Source: a virus
IMG/VR virus record: IMGVR_UViG_3300032288_004951
Location: 1-34,273 of that record
Length of the DNA stretch: 34,273 nucleotides
Direction: 5' to 3' (one strand)
Below, in pieces: positions 24,499 through 30,172 of the stretch; position 1 is the first letter of the stretch, and every line of letters begins with the position of its first letter. Under the pieces are notes generated by a model. The model was not told the origin of the DNA. It saw only the letters and a list, made by a program, of their open reading frames with translations, and did no database searches. The position numbers and the translations under genes were made by a program.

Positions 24499-24597
24499 AG
24501 TGTGTTACTCTGGGGAGGGTTCCCTAAGTTCCTCAACAAGAGGAACAAGAGTCGTCTCCCCGCTAATGCGGTAGGGTTCTCCCCAGAGAGCACACTA
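24498..24597 (-). promoter_or_regulatory. Branched structured leader including the DUF932 start codon
   Basis: Paired segments, given in plus coordinates: 24591-24597 with 24498-24504 (TAGTGTG/CACACTA, the last including the A of AUG), 24579-24588 with 24508-24517 (10 bp), 24572-24576 with 24522-24526, and two inner hairpins, CCGC-4-GCGG (24560-24571) and a 7-bp GTTCCTC/GAGGAAC (24528-24546). A multi-branch RNA of this kind could control translation. No known riboswitch class was recognised. Confidence 0.6.
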
Positions 24598-24617
24598 GGC
24601 TGGAAATAAACTGTCAA
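24589..24617 (-). promoter_or_regulatory. Possible promoter of the DUF932 gene
   Basis: TTGACA (24612-24617), 17 bp, TGTGCT. The -35 is perfect but the -10 is poor. Transcription would start just at the left edge of the structured leader. Confidence 0.4.
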
Positions 24618-24794
24618 AGATCGAATCAGCCTCTCACCTCTTGCTTGGTTTCGTCTGAACCTCGCACCCCCCGCTGACATCAACAACCATAACACAACCA
24701 ATCCGCACCACAAGGGTTTTTTTCAGATTATTGAAACTTTTTTACGGAGGGTTTTCATGCCAACCATACCAACTTTTTTCAAAAATAAAAAAGC
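24600..24794. other. Right flank of the GC-rich island, no gene
   Basis: Leftward leader/promoter DNA still GC-rich up to about 24715, then abruptly AT-rich. No convincing reading frame. The composition change marks the likely right border of the acquired DUF932 segment. Confidence 0.5.
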
Positions 24795-24842
24795 TTGACA
24801 ACCCCCATCCCCCCCACTAGCCTAGTAGGCGGGGGATGGTCT
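24795..24842 (+). promoter_or_regulatory. Repeated early promoter element, copy 3
   Basis: -35 TTGACA, 17 bp, repeat at 24818-24842 (ending GGTCT). An A-rich stretch upstream may act as an UP element. Confidence 0.85.
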
Positions 24843-24874
24843 GGGGTAATACTTTTATGGGTCAAAAGTTTTTA

Positions 24875-24922
24875 TTGACACCAATCAAAAATCTCATTAG
24901 CCTAGTAGGCGGGGGATGGTCT
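24875..24922 (+). promoter_or_regulatory. Repeated early promoter element, copy 4
   Basis: -35 TTGACA, 17 bp, repeat at 24898-24922. Only 80 bp after copy 3; followed at 25008-25035 by a terminator hairpin. Confidence 0.85.
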
Positions 24923-24942
24923 GTGTGTTTCTATCATTATTA

Positions 24943-25004
24943 TAAGTTTATGATGTGAATGCATTTTTGGTAGAAATGTAGCATGGTTATTATTAAAAGT
25001 TTTT
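24943..25004. repeat. Duplicated segment also present at 23208-23269
   Basis: Downstream of copy 4, TTTATGATGT...TTTTTGGTA...GCATGGTTATT.TT matches, with scattered changes, the DNA between copies 1 and 2. The promoter cassette was therefore copied with its transcribed region. Stops interrupt all plus-strand frames here, so it is not conserved coding sequence. Confidence 0.65.
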
Positions 25005-25007
25005 AAT

Positions 25008-25035
25008 AAAAAAGAGGGGAGAATAATCTCCCCTC
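25008..25035 (-). terminator. Intrinsic terminator
   Basis: Perfect 8-bp stem GAGGGGAG/CTCCCCTC, followed leftward by T6. Ends the 25721-25045 block; the rightward T-run is weaker but could stop RNA from copy 4 after about 120 nt. Confidence 0.85.
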
Positions 25036-25044
25036 CCACTTTTA

Positions 25045-25392
25045 TTAAACTGGATAAACAACCATTCCTGATTCTAACAATAGCCATTCAATAATAGCAT
25101 CATCAGCAAATGTAAGATTAGTAGTCTTAAAGAAGACATCATTGATAGTTACCCTTACTGGTATCTCATTTGTGGTAAACATAGATGCCATCATTTGTAA
25201 AGATTTAATACAATCAATAGCTGATTGGTATCCATACAAGGTTGGAGTTGTATGTAGACCAGTAAAAACTGTATGATAATCATTAAAGTCTCTAGCCTCT
25301 TCATAAGAGTTATAATCATCAGGGTTATAAAACTCTAAAGAAACAGATTCTATTAAAGACGTTTTAACTAGACTTGCTATTTTTTCATCCAT
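25045..25392 (-). CDS. Hypothetical protein, 115 aa
   Basis: Not recognised. Start at ATG25392 (MDEKIASLVKTSLIESVSLE); a TTG 21 nt upstream would overlap the previous gene. Contains an acidic DDYNSYEEARDFNDYHTVF stretch and alternating strands and helices near the end (IPVRVTINDVFFKTTN, IIEWLLLESGMVV). Third gene of a leftward block with 13 bp spacing, terminated at 25008-25035. Confidence 0.65.
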   Translation of the reverse strand: MDEKIASLVKTSLIESVSLEFYNPDDYNSYEEARDFNDYHTVFTGLHTTPTLYGYQSAIDCIKSLQMMASMFTTNEIPVRVTINDVFFKTTNLTFADDAIIEWLLLESGMVVYPV

Positions 25393-25405
25393 AGTATTAA
25401 AAAGA

Positions 25406-25615
25406 TTAGCCAAGATTAACTAGAGCACCTAATGGGAGTTTCTTAAACTTCTTAATGTCTTTTTCATCATCTAATACATCAAGAATAGCTTCTGTTGAAA
25501 CAATAGCATAATCTGTATCTCCCCAAGTGAACTTATTCTGAAGATTCATGTAAGAATCTTCGGAGATGTTGAAATCACTAAGGTGAAAGAATGTAACTGA
25601 ATCTTCGTCGTACAT
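25406..25615 (-). CDS. Hypothetical protein, 69 aa
   Basis: Small acidic protein, not recognised: SVTFFHLSDFNISEDSYMNL, then NKFTWGDTDYAIVSTEAILD and a Lys-rich turn (KDIKKFKKLPLGALVNL). Co-directional with and just upstream of the 115-residue gene. No obvious ribosome-binding site. Confidence 0.6.
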   Translation of the reverse strand: MYDEDSVTFFHLSDFNISEDSYMNLQNKFTWGDTDYAIVSTEAILDVLDDEKDIKKFKKLPLGALVNLG

Positions 25616-25640
25616 ACGTTTTATTTGGTTTGGATTTAAC

Positions 25641-25721
25641 TTACAAGGAAACGAACCAGAGGATGAATAGGATTGGTGATACTACTACTGCCAGACCGAT
25701 GATTGCGAGGATGTTTCTCAT
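25641..25721 (-). CDS. Single-span membrane micropeptide, 26 aa
   Basis: MRNILAIIGLAVVVSPILFI followed by LWFVSL: one Arg/Asn-flanked hydrophobic segment and nothing else. It is first in the block 25721-25045, in the position where an early gene is expected. One of several similar micropeptides on this strand; too short to prove by sequence alone. Confidence 0.45.
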   Translation of the reverse strand: MRNILAIIGLAVVVSPILFILWFVSL

Positions 25722-25827
25722 ACGCCACTGAACATACCTGAAGGAAAAAGAATGGTCAACAGGTATTTTGAAAAAAAAATGTATGCCAACTCCTTCATGT
25801 TTACGAAAATAAAATAAACTTTTTTTC

Positions 25828-25875
25828 TTGTCAAAGTTGCGAGTTTCTAATAGCCTAGTAGGCGGGGGATGGTTT
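25828..25875 (+). promoter_or_regulatory. Repeated early promoter element, copy 5
   Basis: -35 TTGTCA, 17 bp, repeat at 25851-25875; A/T tracts directly upstream. Confidence 0.85.
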
Positions 25876-25949
25876 AGCTTTTTTTATAGAGGTGACAAGA
25901 TTATTACGAAATCGTGTTTTTATTCAGATGATTGGCATGAAAATACTTC

Positions 25950-25997
25950 TTTACAAAAGAGTAGAAAGTTAATAGCCTAGTAGGCGGGGGATGGTTT
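25950..25997 (+). promoter_or_regulatory. Repeated early promoter element, copy 6
   Basis: -35 TTTACA, 17 bp, repeat at 25973-25997. The bidirectional terminator at 26027-26060 lies so close that an RNA of only about 70 nt is expected. Confidence 0.85.
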
Positions 25998-26060
25998 ATG
26001 TTGTTTTATGTATTGTAAAGAAATAGAAAAACCCCTCCTATGAGAGAGGGGTTTTGTTTT
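25986..26060 (+). ncRNA. Candidate small RNA, about 70 nt
   Basis: Region from the predicted start of copy 6 to the end of a terminator with tails on both sides. It encodes at most a 10-codon frame. Prediction rests only on promoter plus terminator spacing. Confidence 0.4.
26027..26060. terminator. Bidirectional intrinsic terminator
   Basis: Stem CCCCTC/GAGGGG with A5 on the left and TTTTGTTTT on the right; works for the leftward 26756-26072 genes and for rightward RNA from copy 6. Confidence 0.85.
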
Positions 26061-26071
26061 ATTTACTTGAT

Positions 26072-26401
26072 TTATTCTTCTTCTGAAGTTTCCAAGATTG
26101 TTTCATCAGGTGATTCTTCGACTCTAGTTGTATACCATTCAGATGAATAAACTTTACCTTCTGTTAAATCATATACAATATTGTCACCATATTCAGAACC
26201 ATCACCAGCACCGCCATAAGAATAAACACTCCATGCCCATTCTTCTACTTTCTCAGCTAGTTCAGTATTAAATGTACCACCATCAAATGATACATCAAGA
26301 TATCCTTCGTCATGACCACCACTAAAGGAAAGAATGATTTGTTCAATACCAAGATTCTTGGCTTCTTCTAGTAACGATTTTTTAATAGGTTGTGCTTCCA
26401 T
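26072..26401 (-). CDS. DUF6878-like acidic protein
   Basis: 109 residues, very acidic at the C-terminus (VEESPDETILETSEEE). IEQIILSFSGGHDEGYLDVS followed by WAWSVYSYGGAGDGSEYGDN and IVYDLTEGKVY resembles small phage and plasmid proteins with a 'y.GsGDsG.i......gG.Ge...D...g.v' layout, which I associate with DUF6878; function unknown. It is 4 bp downstream of the DUF6915-like gene in the same operon. Confidence 0.6.
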   Translation of the reverse strand: MEAQPIKKSLLEEAKNLGIEQIILSFSGGHDEGYLDVSFDGGTFNTELAEKVEEWAWSVYSYGGAGDGSEYGDNIVYDLTEGKVYSSEWYTTRVEESPDETILETSEEE

Positions 26402-26405
26402 AGTT

Positions 26406-26756
26406 TTATATGATTTCTTTTACTGTTTTTGTTTTCACCATAAGCATCCATTTCTCAGGATTTTTAACCAATGGGGAAAGATAATCCTTGGGAGTTGGAA
26501 TAAATCCACAATCTTCCAAGATATGTTGTTCTGATAAAAGTTTTGTAGGAATCTTTTGTCCAGAACTATTTAAAATGGTATGACCAAACTTTTCTATTGA
26601 CCATTGAATACCAGCACTATGATGCCTTAATGCTCTATGAGTCCAATCCCCAGTATATTGTTTAGTCTCATCAAACCAATCATGTAAATGAATATAATCT
26701 TCTGGTACTCCACCCCATTTATGGGCCGAACTTTGTGCGTGCTTGTAAGGTGTCAT
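26406..26756 (-). CDS. DUF6915-like protein
   Basis: 116 residues. MTPYKHAQSSAHKWGGVPED, then YIHLHDWFDETKQYTGDWTH, RALRHHSAGIQWSIEKFGHT and LSEQHILEDCGFIPTPKDYL follow the conserved pattern of DUF6915, a family common in phages and plasmids with many conserved His/Trp/Asp and no assigned function. Met26756 is chosen as start because AGGA lies 9 nt before it, one of the few Shine-Dalgarno-like sites in the window, and the family usually begins there; an upstream in-frame ATG lies at 26780. Confidence 0.8.
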   Translation of the reverse strand: MTPYKHAQSSAHKWGGVPEDYIHLHDWFDETKQYTGDWTHRALRHHSAGIQWSIEKFGHTILNSSGQKIPTKLLSEQHILEDCGFIPTPKDYLSPLVKNPEKWMLMVKTKTVKEII

Positions 26757-26861
26757 ATCAATACTTCCTAAAAGATACATGATTTTCCAAGATACTCAAG
26801 AGTTTTTTAATAAAAAGTTTCATGCCACTCTACAATCTTTCTCTCTCTAGCATGAGTTTTG

Positions 26862-26891
26862 CGTAGCGTTCGTGGGGGGAAACGTAGCGTT
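26862..26891. repeat. Two direct copies of CGTAGCGTT, 21 bp apart
   Basis: Copies at 26862-26870 and 26883-26891, exactly two helical turns apart, in a GC-rich patch upstream of the leftward 26756 operon. The spacing suits a dimeric or cooperative DNA-binding protein. Confidence 0.5.
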
Positions 26892-26992
26892 TTTGGGAAT
26901 AATCGAGTTGAGTTTAGTGGTGCGAGTTTATTATATATAAACAAATATAATATCGACGAAGTTATATCATTTAAATGATTGTATCATTTTAT

Positions 26993-27943
26993 TTAAAGTA
27001 ATAATGTTTGTTGCTTAGAGAGTCTTTCGACTTGTAATGGTTTGTAACTTTGGTTTAGTTCACAACCTAGGTAGTGTCTACCATGCTTGATAGCAGCAGC
27101 AGCAGTCGTCCCGCTACCCATAAAAGGATCTAATACAATATCTCCCTTCTTACTACCAGCAAGAATACATGGTTCTATTAAATCCATAGGATATGTAGCA
27201 AAGTGAGCACCTTTATATGGTTTAGTTGTAACTGTCCAAATACTTCTTTTATTTCTTTTATCATTTACAGTAGCAAAAGCCCGCTGACCATTAGCCTTTG
27301 TATCCCCAGAAGTTCTTTTACCATCATACCTAATAGTACCTTTACCATGTCTATTATCTGTATAAGTAGAAGCTTCTTTTATTGATTCATAATCAAAATA
27401 GTATCTATCAGATTTACTTAAAAGAAATATGTATTCATGGCATTTAGTACATCTATCCTTTACCGACTCAGGCATTGGATTAGGTTTGTGCCAAATAATA
27501 TCTTGTCTCAAATACCAACCATCAGCCCTTAATGCAAATGCTAACATCCAAGGTATACCAATCAAATCCTTATGCTTAATATCTGTTCCATTAAAAGTAG
27601 ATGACATCCTATTTTTAGCTAATCCTTTATCTACACTAGTAGATTTATTATCTCCTCTACTACTATCAGGTATTACTTTGCCATCCCTAAATGATGCATA
27701 ACTATCACCAATGTTTAACCATAATGTACCATCATCAGCTAATATATCTTTTACACATCTGAATACTTCTACCAAACTTGAAATATATTCATTTGGAGTT
27801 TTCTCTAATCCAATCTGCCCATCGTGACCATAATCCCTTAATCCAAAATATGGAGGAGAAGTAATACAAGATTGAATCTTAATGTTCTCTTCCTTCCACT
27901 TCCTCATAATCTCTCTACAATCTCCAAACTCAATATTATCCAT
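26993..27943 (-). CDS. DNA methyltransferase (N4/N6 type, beta-class order)
   Basis: 316 residues. Catalytic motif IV SPPY at 29-32 (TSPPYFGLRDYG) comes before the AdoMet-binding motif I DPFMGSGTT at 272-280, the beta-class circular order. SPPY rather than DPPY leans toward N4-cytosine, but N6-adenine cannot be excluded. CTKCHEYIFLLSKS lies between, as in many members. No restriction nuclease is nearby, so it is an orphan enzyme, likely protecting phage DNA or marking it. A terminator-like hairpin lies just before its start codon. Confidence 0.9.
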   Translation of the reverse strand: MDNIEFGDCREIMRKWKEENIKIQSCITSPPYFGLRDYGHDGQIGLEKTPNEYISSLVEVFRCVKDILADDGTLWLNIGDSYASFRDGKVIPDSSRGDNKSTSVDKGLAKNRMSSTFNGTDIKHKDLIGIPWMLAFALRADGWYLRQDIIWHKPNPMPESVKDRCTKCHEYIFLLSKSDRYYFDYESIKEASTYTDNRHGKGTIRYDGKRTSGDTKANGQRAFATVNDKRNKRSIWTVTTKPYKGAHFATYPMDLIEPCILAGSKKGDIVLDPFMGSGTTAAAAIKHGRHYLGCELNQSYKPLQVERLSKQQTLLL

Positions 27944-27950
27944 ATAAAAT

Positions 27951-27984
27951 AAAAAGGGAAGTAGACTACTAAATCTACTTCCCC
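27951..27984 (-). terminator. Terminator or attenuator just before the methyltransferase
   Basis: 10-bp stem GGGAAGTAGA/TCTACTTCCC followed leftward by TTTTTATTTT. The methyltransferase ATG is only about 7 nt beyond this tail, leaving no room for a promoter, so expression may depend on read-through. Confidence 0.8.
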
Positions 27985-27996
27985 TATATACTATCT

Positions 27997-28146
27997 TTAT
28001 TCCTTTACCGTGTCAATGTAAATCTTCTGCCATGACCATAAATCATTTATATTATTAAAAGATGGGCCAATCAACATGGATTCATTAATACAAGTACGCC
28101 ATCCTTCAGGCACACTCTTACAACTAATCTTTAATAACTTATTCAT
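27997..28146 (-). CDS. Hypothetical protein, 49 aa
   Basis: MNKLLKISCKSVPEGWRTCI then NESMLIGPSFNNINDLWSWQ and KIYIDTVKE. Not recognised. Its ATG overlaps the stop of the upstream repeat protein (ATGA), a sign of translational coupling and of a real gene. A hairpin follows the stop. Confidence 0.65.
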   Translation of the reverse strand: MNKLLKISCKSVPEGWRTCINESMLIGPSFNNINDLWSWQKIYIDTVKE

Positions 28147-28400
28147 TTAAGATTCTCAATAAGCTTCTGAATCTGTGATAAAGTAAATACCCTTCCACCA
28201 ATACTAATCGTCTTAGGCTTCTCTTTTAATACTTTAAATGTATCTTCACTAACTTCATCCCCATTAAAATACCAATATTTCTTTCCATTTGTAAACTCCA
28301 TAGCTGGGCCATCCTCCCGATGAATAATACTCATCTTACGATCCTTGTAATATGTTGTAACTTCTGCTTCTTTAATGATGTATTGTTTTTTTGTTTTCAT
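28143..28400 (-). CDS. HREDGPA-repeat protein, short paralogue (85 aa)
   Basis: Begins MKTKKQYIIKEAEVTTYYKD, has one repeat IIHREDGPAMEFTNGKKYWY with FNGDEVSEDTF, and ends TISIGGRVFTLSQIQKLIEN. The start, the repeat and the end all match the larger gene immediately upstream, so the two arose by tandem duplication. The repeat resembles MORN/YwqK-type 'G.w...G..hr.dGPA' units that form extended beta sheets. Function unknown. Confidence 0.75.
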   Translation of the reverse strand: MKTKKQYIIKEAEVTTYYKDRKMSIIHREDGPAMEFTNGKKYWYFNGDEVSEDTFKVLKEKPKTISIGGRVFTLSQIQKLIENLK

Positions 28401-28421
28401 ACTGAAATATATATTTGATTG

Positions 28422-28865
28422 TTACTTAACCTGATTAATAAGTTCTTTTAACTGATCTACTGTAAAAGATATTCCTTCAATAGTAATAGTAGGCTCTTTA
28501 GTAGTAAGACGTTTGTGCTCTGCTTCTGTTACTTCTCTACCATCAAGCCACCATTCTTTACTACCATCTGGATATTCAATAGCAGGGCCATCTTCCCTAT
28601 GCCATTTATCATTAAACCACCATTCTTTAGTACCATCTGAATGTTCATAAGCAGGGCCATCTTTCCTATGAAGTTTACCATTAATAACCCATGCTTTATC
28701 GCCACAACTATTTTCTTCCCTATGAAGTTTACCATCAAGCCACCATTCTTTACTACCATCTAGATATTCAATAGCAGGGCCATCTTCTCTATGAAAAATA
28801 TTCATAGCTCTATTTTTGTAGTAAAAAGTACCTTCTTTATTTCTAATAATATATTGCGTTTTCAT
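28422..28865 (-). CDS. HREDGPA-repeat protein, long paralogue (147 aa)
   Basis: About four copies of a ~20-residue unit: NIFHREDGPAIEYLDGSKEW, WLDGKLHREENSCGDKAWVI, NGKLHRKDGPAYEHSDGTKE, KWHREDGPAIEYPDGSKEWW. The N-terminus (MKTQYIIRNKEGTFYYKNRA) and C-terminus (TITIEGISFTVDQLKELINQ) are shared with its neighbour, and only the number of repeats differs. Start is at 28865; an in-frame ATG at 28898 would overlap the small upstream frames. MORN/YwqK-like; no known target. Confidence 0.75.
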   Translation of the reverse strand: MKTQYIIRNKEGTFYYKNRAMNIFHREDGPAIEYLDGSKEWWLDGKLHREENSCGDKAWVINGKLHRKDGPAYEHSDGTKEWWFNDKWHREDGPAIEYPDGSKEWWLDGREVTEAEHKRLTTKEPTITIEGISFTVDQLKELINQVK

Positions 28866-28867
28866 AT

Positions 28868-28933
28868 TCAAATAAAACAAACAGGATGTACCGAACAACT
28901 CTTCTTCAACTCTTCTACTTGTTCTTCCGTCAT
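28868..28933 (-). CDS. Possible micropeptide, 21 aa
   Basis: MTEEQVEELKKSCSVHPVCF then I. The ATG overlaps the TGA of the 52-residue gene (ATGA), and the frame ends 2 bp before the next ATG. The coupling pattern is the only evidence. Confidence 0.3.
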   Translation of the reverse strand: MTEEQVEELKKSCSVHPVCFI

Positions 28934-29088
28934 ACCTTTAAAACAACTACAATGTATTCCCCACACTCACTCTTATATGTCGTAGCAATATCACTTTCAC
29001 TCTTCTCACACCCTTCAATAGCTTCCTTAAAAGAAGACATACAAATCTTCTTAGCCTTACCACTCACTACATCTACTACAAATACCAT
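28930..29088 (-). CDS. Small hypothetical protein, 52 aa
   Basis: MVFVVDVVSGKAKKICMSSF, then KEAIEGCEKSESDIATTYKS and ECGEYIVVVLKV: a plausible compact alpha/beta protein with strand-helix-strand alternation. Not recognised. Overlaps the next frame through ATGA and belongs to the block 29252-27997. Confidence 0.5.
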   Translation of the reverse strand: MVFVVDVVSGKAKKICMSSFKEAIEGCEKSESDIATTYKSECGEYIVVVLKV

Positions 29089-29108
29089 ATTCTTTAAACC
29101 TACTTCGA

Positions 29109-29252
29109 TTACCGTCTCAACAGGAACCGCCCCGCTGATGAATCAAACATACCATATCCCATCACCACCACAACACCTTTTTTCAAAAATCTTTCACTTT
29201 CTTTTACCAATACTCTTAAAACTTTTTCCTTTACATCATACCAAAATCTCAT
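29109..29252 (-). CDS. Possible small basic protein, 47 aa
   Basis: MRFWYDVKEKVLRVLVKESE then RFLKKGVVVVMGYGMFDSSA and GRFLLRR. Open frame directly beyond rightward promoter copy 7, whose spacer it overlaps. There is no independent support, and the region is strongly strand-biased, so chance is possible. Confidence 0.3.
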   Translation of the reverse strand: MRFWYDVKEKVLRVLVKESERFLKKGVVVVMGYGMFDSSAGRFLLRR

Positions 29253-29277
29253 TAGCCTAGTAGGCGGGGGATGGTCT
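29230..29277 (+). promoter_or_regulatory. Repeated early promoter element, copy 7
   Basis: -35 TTTACA, 17 bp, repeat at 29253-29277 (ending GGTCT). Confidence 0.85.
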
Positions 29278-29350
29278 AACTTGGTTTACCATTAATGCTA
29301 TTACCATGCCAACTACCTTTTATTCCCATCATGGCACGAAACTTTCCTAC

Positions 29351-29398
29351 TTTACATAACCCCAATATCACCGTAGCCTAGTAGGCGGGGGATGGTTT
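29351..29398 (+). promoter_or_regulatory. Repeated early promoter element, copy 8
   Basis: -35 TTTACA, 17 bp, repeat at 29374-29398; 121 bp after copy 7. Confidence 0.85.
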
Positions 29399-29459
29399 AT
29401 TCTATTCTTTTTATACCCATCCTTATCCACTTTTATCCATGTCAATAAAAATATTACCA

Positions 29460-29507
29460 TTGACATTACCCAAAAATACCTTTAGCCTAGTAGGCGGGGG
29501 ATGGTTT
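29460..29507 (+). promoter_or_regulatory. Repeated early promoter element, copy 9
   Basis: -35 TTGACA, 17 bp, repeat at 29483-29507; 109 bp after copy 8. Reads into the noncoding candidate origin. Confidence 0.85.
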
Positions 29508-29617
29508 ACCCCTTTTTATCAAAATACTTTTTATTAAAATAATACTTCACTTTTAATAATCCTATTATACCCTATACCACTTTTACTCATTTCCATTATT
29601 CCTTTTACCAAAATAAT

Positions 29618-29650
29618 AAAAAAGGATCACCTAGGGAGAAAATGCTTTTA
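29618..29650 (-). repeat. 35-bp CCTAGG repeat, inverted copy
   Basis: Reads leftward as TTTTCTCCCTAGGTGATCC-T6; slightly diverged from the three direct copies. Confidence 0.75.
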
Positions 29651-29654
29651 TACC

Positions 29655-29712
29655 TTTTAATAAAAAAATAATCCCAATCAGATAAAAATACTATCCAATC
29701 GGGATTATCTAT
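29655..29712 (-). terminator. Inverted repeat, possible leftward terminator
   Basis: ATAATCCC/GGGATTAT arms around a 25-nt centre, nested between two 35-bp repeats; leftward it is followed by T7. Confidence 0.5.
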
Positions 29713-29716
29713 ACTA

Positions 29717-29753
29717 TTAAAAACCTTTTTTCCCCTAGGTGATCCTTTTTTTT
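29717..29753 (+). repeat. 35-bp CCTAGG repeat, copy 1
   Basis: Core AACCTTTTTTCCCCTAGGTG followed by ATCC-T8. Pairs with the inverted copy as a large stem. Confidence 0.85.
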
Positions 29754-29759
29754 ATTTAC

Positions 29760-29795
29760 TTAAAAACCTTTTTTCCCCTAGGTGTTCCTTTTATT
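29760..29795 (+). repeat. 35-bp CCTAGG repeat, copy 2
   Basis: Same core as copy 1 with one change (GTTCC for GATCC); starts 43 bp after copy 1. Confidence 0.85.
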
Positions 29796-29828
29796 TTATA
29801 CCATTATTACCTTTTTATCCTTATTTTA

Positions 29829-29863
29829 TTAAAAACCTTTTTTCCCCTAGGTGATCCTTTTTT
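29829..29863 (+). repeat. 35-bp CCTAGG repeat, copy 3
   Basis: Same core as copy 1; starts 69 bp after copy 2. Confidence 0.85.
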
Positions 29864-29951
29864 ACTTATCCCTAATAATAAGTAACCATACTATTATCAA
29901 TATCACTATTATTATCATTTTGTGACACTTTTTCCACTTTTCGACATACTT

Positions 29952-30005
29952 TACTCTGTAGATGGCTTCACCATAAGGTAGAGTAGTATTTGTTATTTTT
30001 TTTTT
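29952..30005 (+). terminator. Possible rightward terminator
   Basis: Imperfect hairpin TACTCT...ATGG-CTTCA-CCAT...AGAGTA, then a run of ten T after about 10 nt. It could end RNAs from promoter copies 7-9. Confidence 0.4.
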
Positions 30006-30008
30006 CTA

Positions 30009-30119
30009 CTATTTCTTAGTTATCTTAAAGTAATATACTATACTTAACATTCCTAATATTATTGATATTAATATTCCATTAATTATTCCATATTCTTTTA
30101 TATTATTTTCTTCTTCCAT
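30009..30119 (-). CDS. Single-span membrane micropeptide, 36 aa
   Basis: MEEENNIKEYGIINGILISI then ILGMLSIVYYFKITKK: acidic start, one hydrophobic helix, basic end, a convincing type of small membrane protein. Not recognised. The 14-bp inverted repeat lies just upstream of its ATG. Confidence 0.55.
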   Translation of the reverse strand: MEEENNIKEYGIINGILISIILGMLSIVYYFKITKK

Positions 30120-30129
30120 ATTCTTATAT

Positions 30130-30172
30130 ATCTATACCTATATTAGTATATTTTTTTTATATAGGTATAGAT
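30130..30172. repeat. Perfect 14-bp inverted repeat
   Basis: ATCTATACCTATAT and ATATAGGTATAGAT separated by 15 bp. Lies between two micropeptide genes at the point where GC skew reverses; could be an operator, a terminator stem or part of the origin. Confidence 0.7.

Noticed and set aside
24026-24713. Several long overlapping frames across the DUF932 gene on both strands
   Set aside because: By-products of the high GC content; only the DUF932 frame matches a known family.
28886-29260. Rightward 124-codon frame opposite the small leftward genes
   Set aside because: Caused by the C/T-rich plus strand of this region; the leftward frames show ATGA coupling and normal composition.
23157-29507. 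The 25-bp repeats as a CRISPR array or att sites
   Set aside because: Spacing is irregular (80 bp to several kb), no cas genes are present, and the exact 17-bp link to a -35 box explains them as promoters.
23134-29507. Reading the repeats as leftward promoters for the minus-strand genes
   Set aside because: Leftward there are no consistently spaced -10/-35 boxes, whereas the rightward hexamers fit in all nine copies; the one leftward copy is a true inversion.
23169-29520. A conserved ATG (GGGGGATGGTT) just after each repeated promoter, as the start of short leaderless peptides
   Set aside because: Three of nine copies reach a stop after two codons and the others share no peptide sequence; the ATG is better explained as part of a conserved nucleic-acid element.
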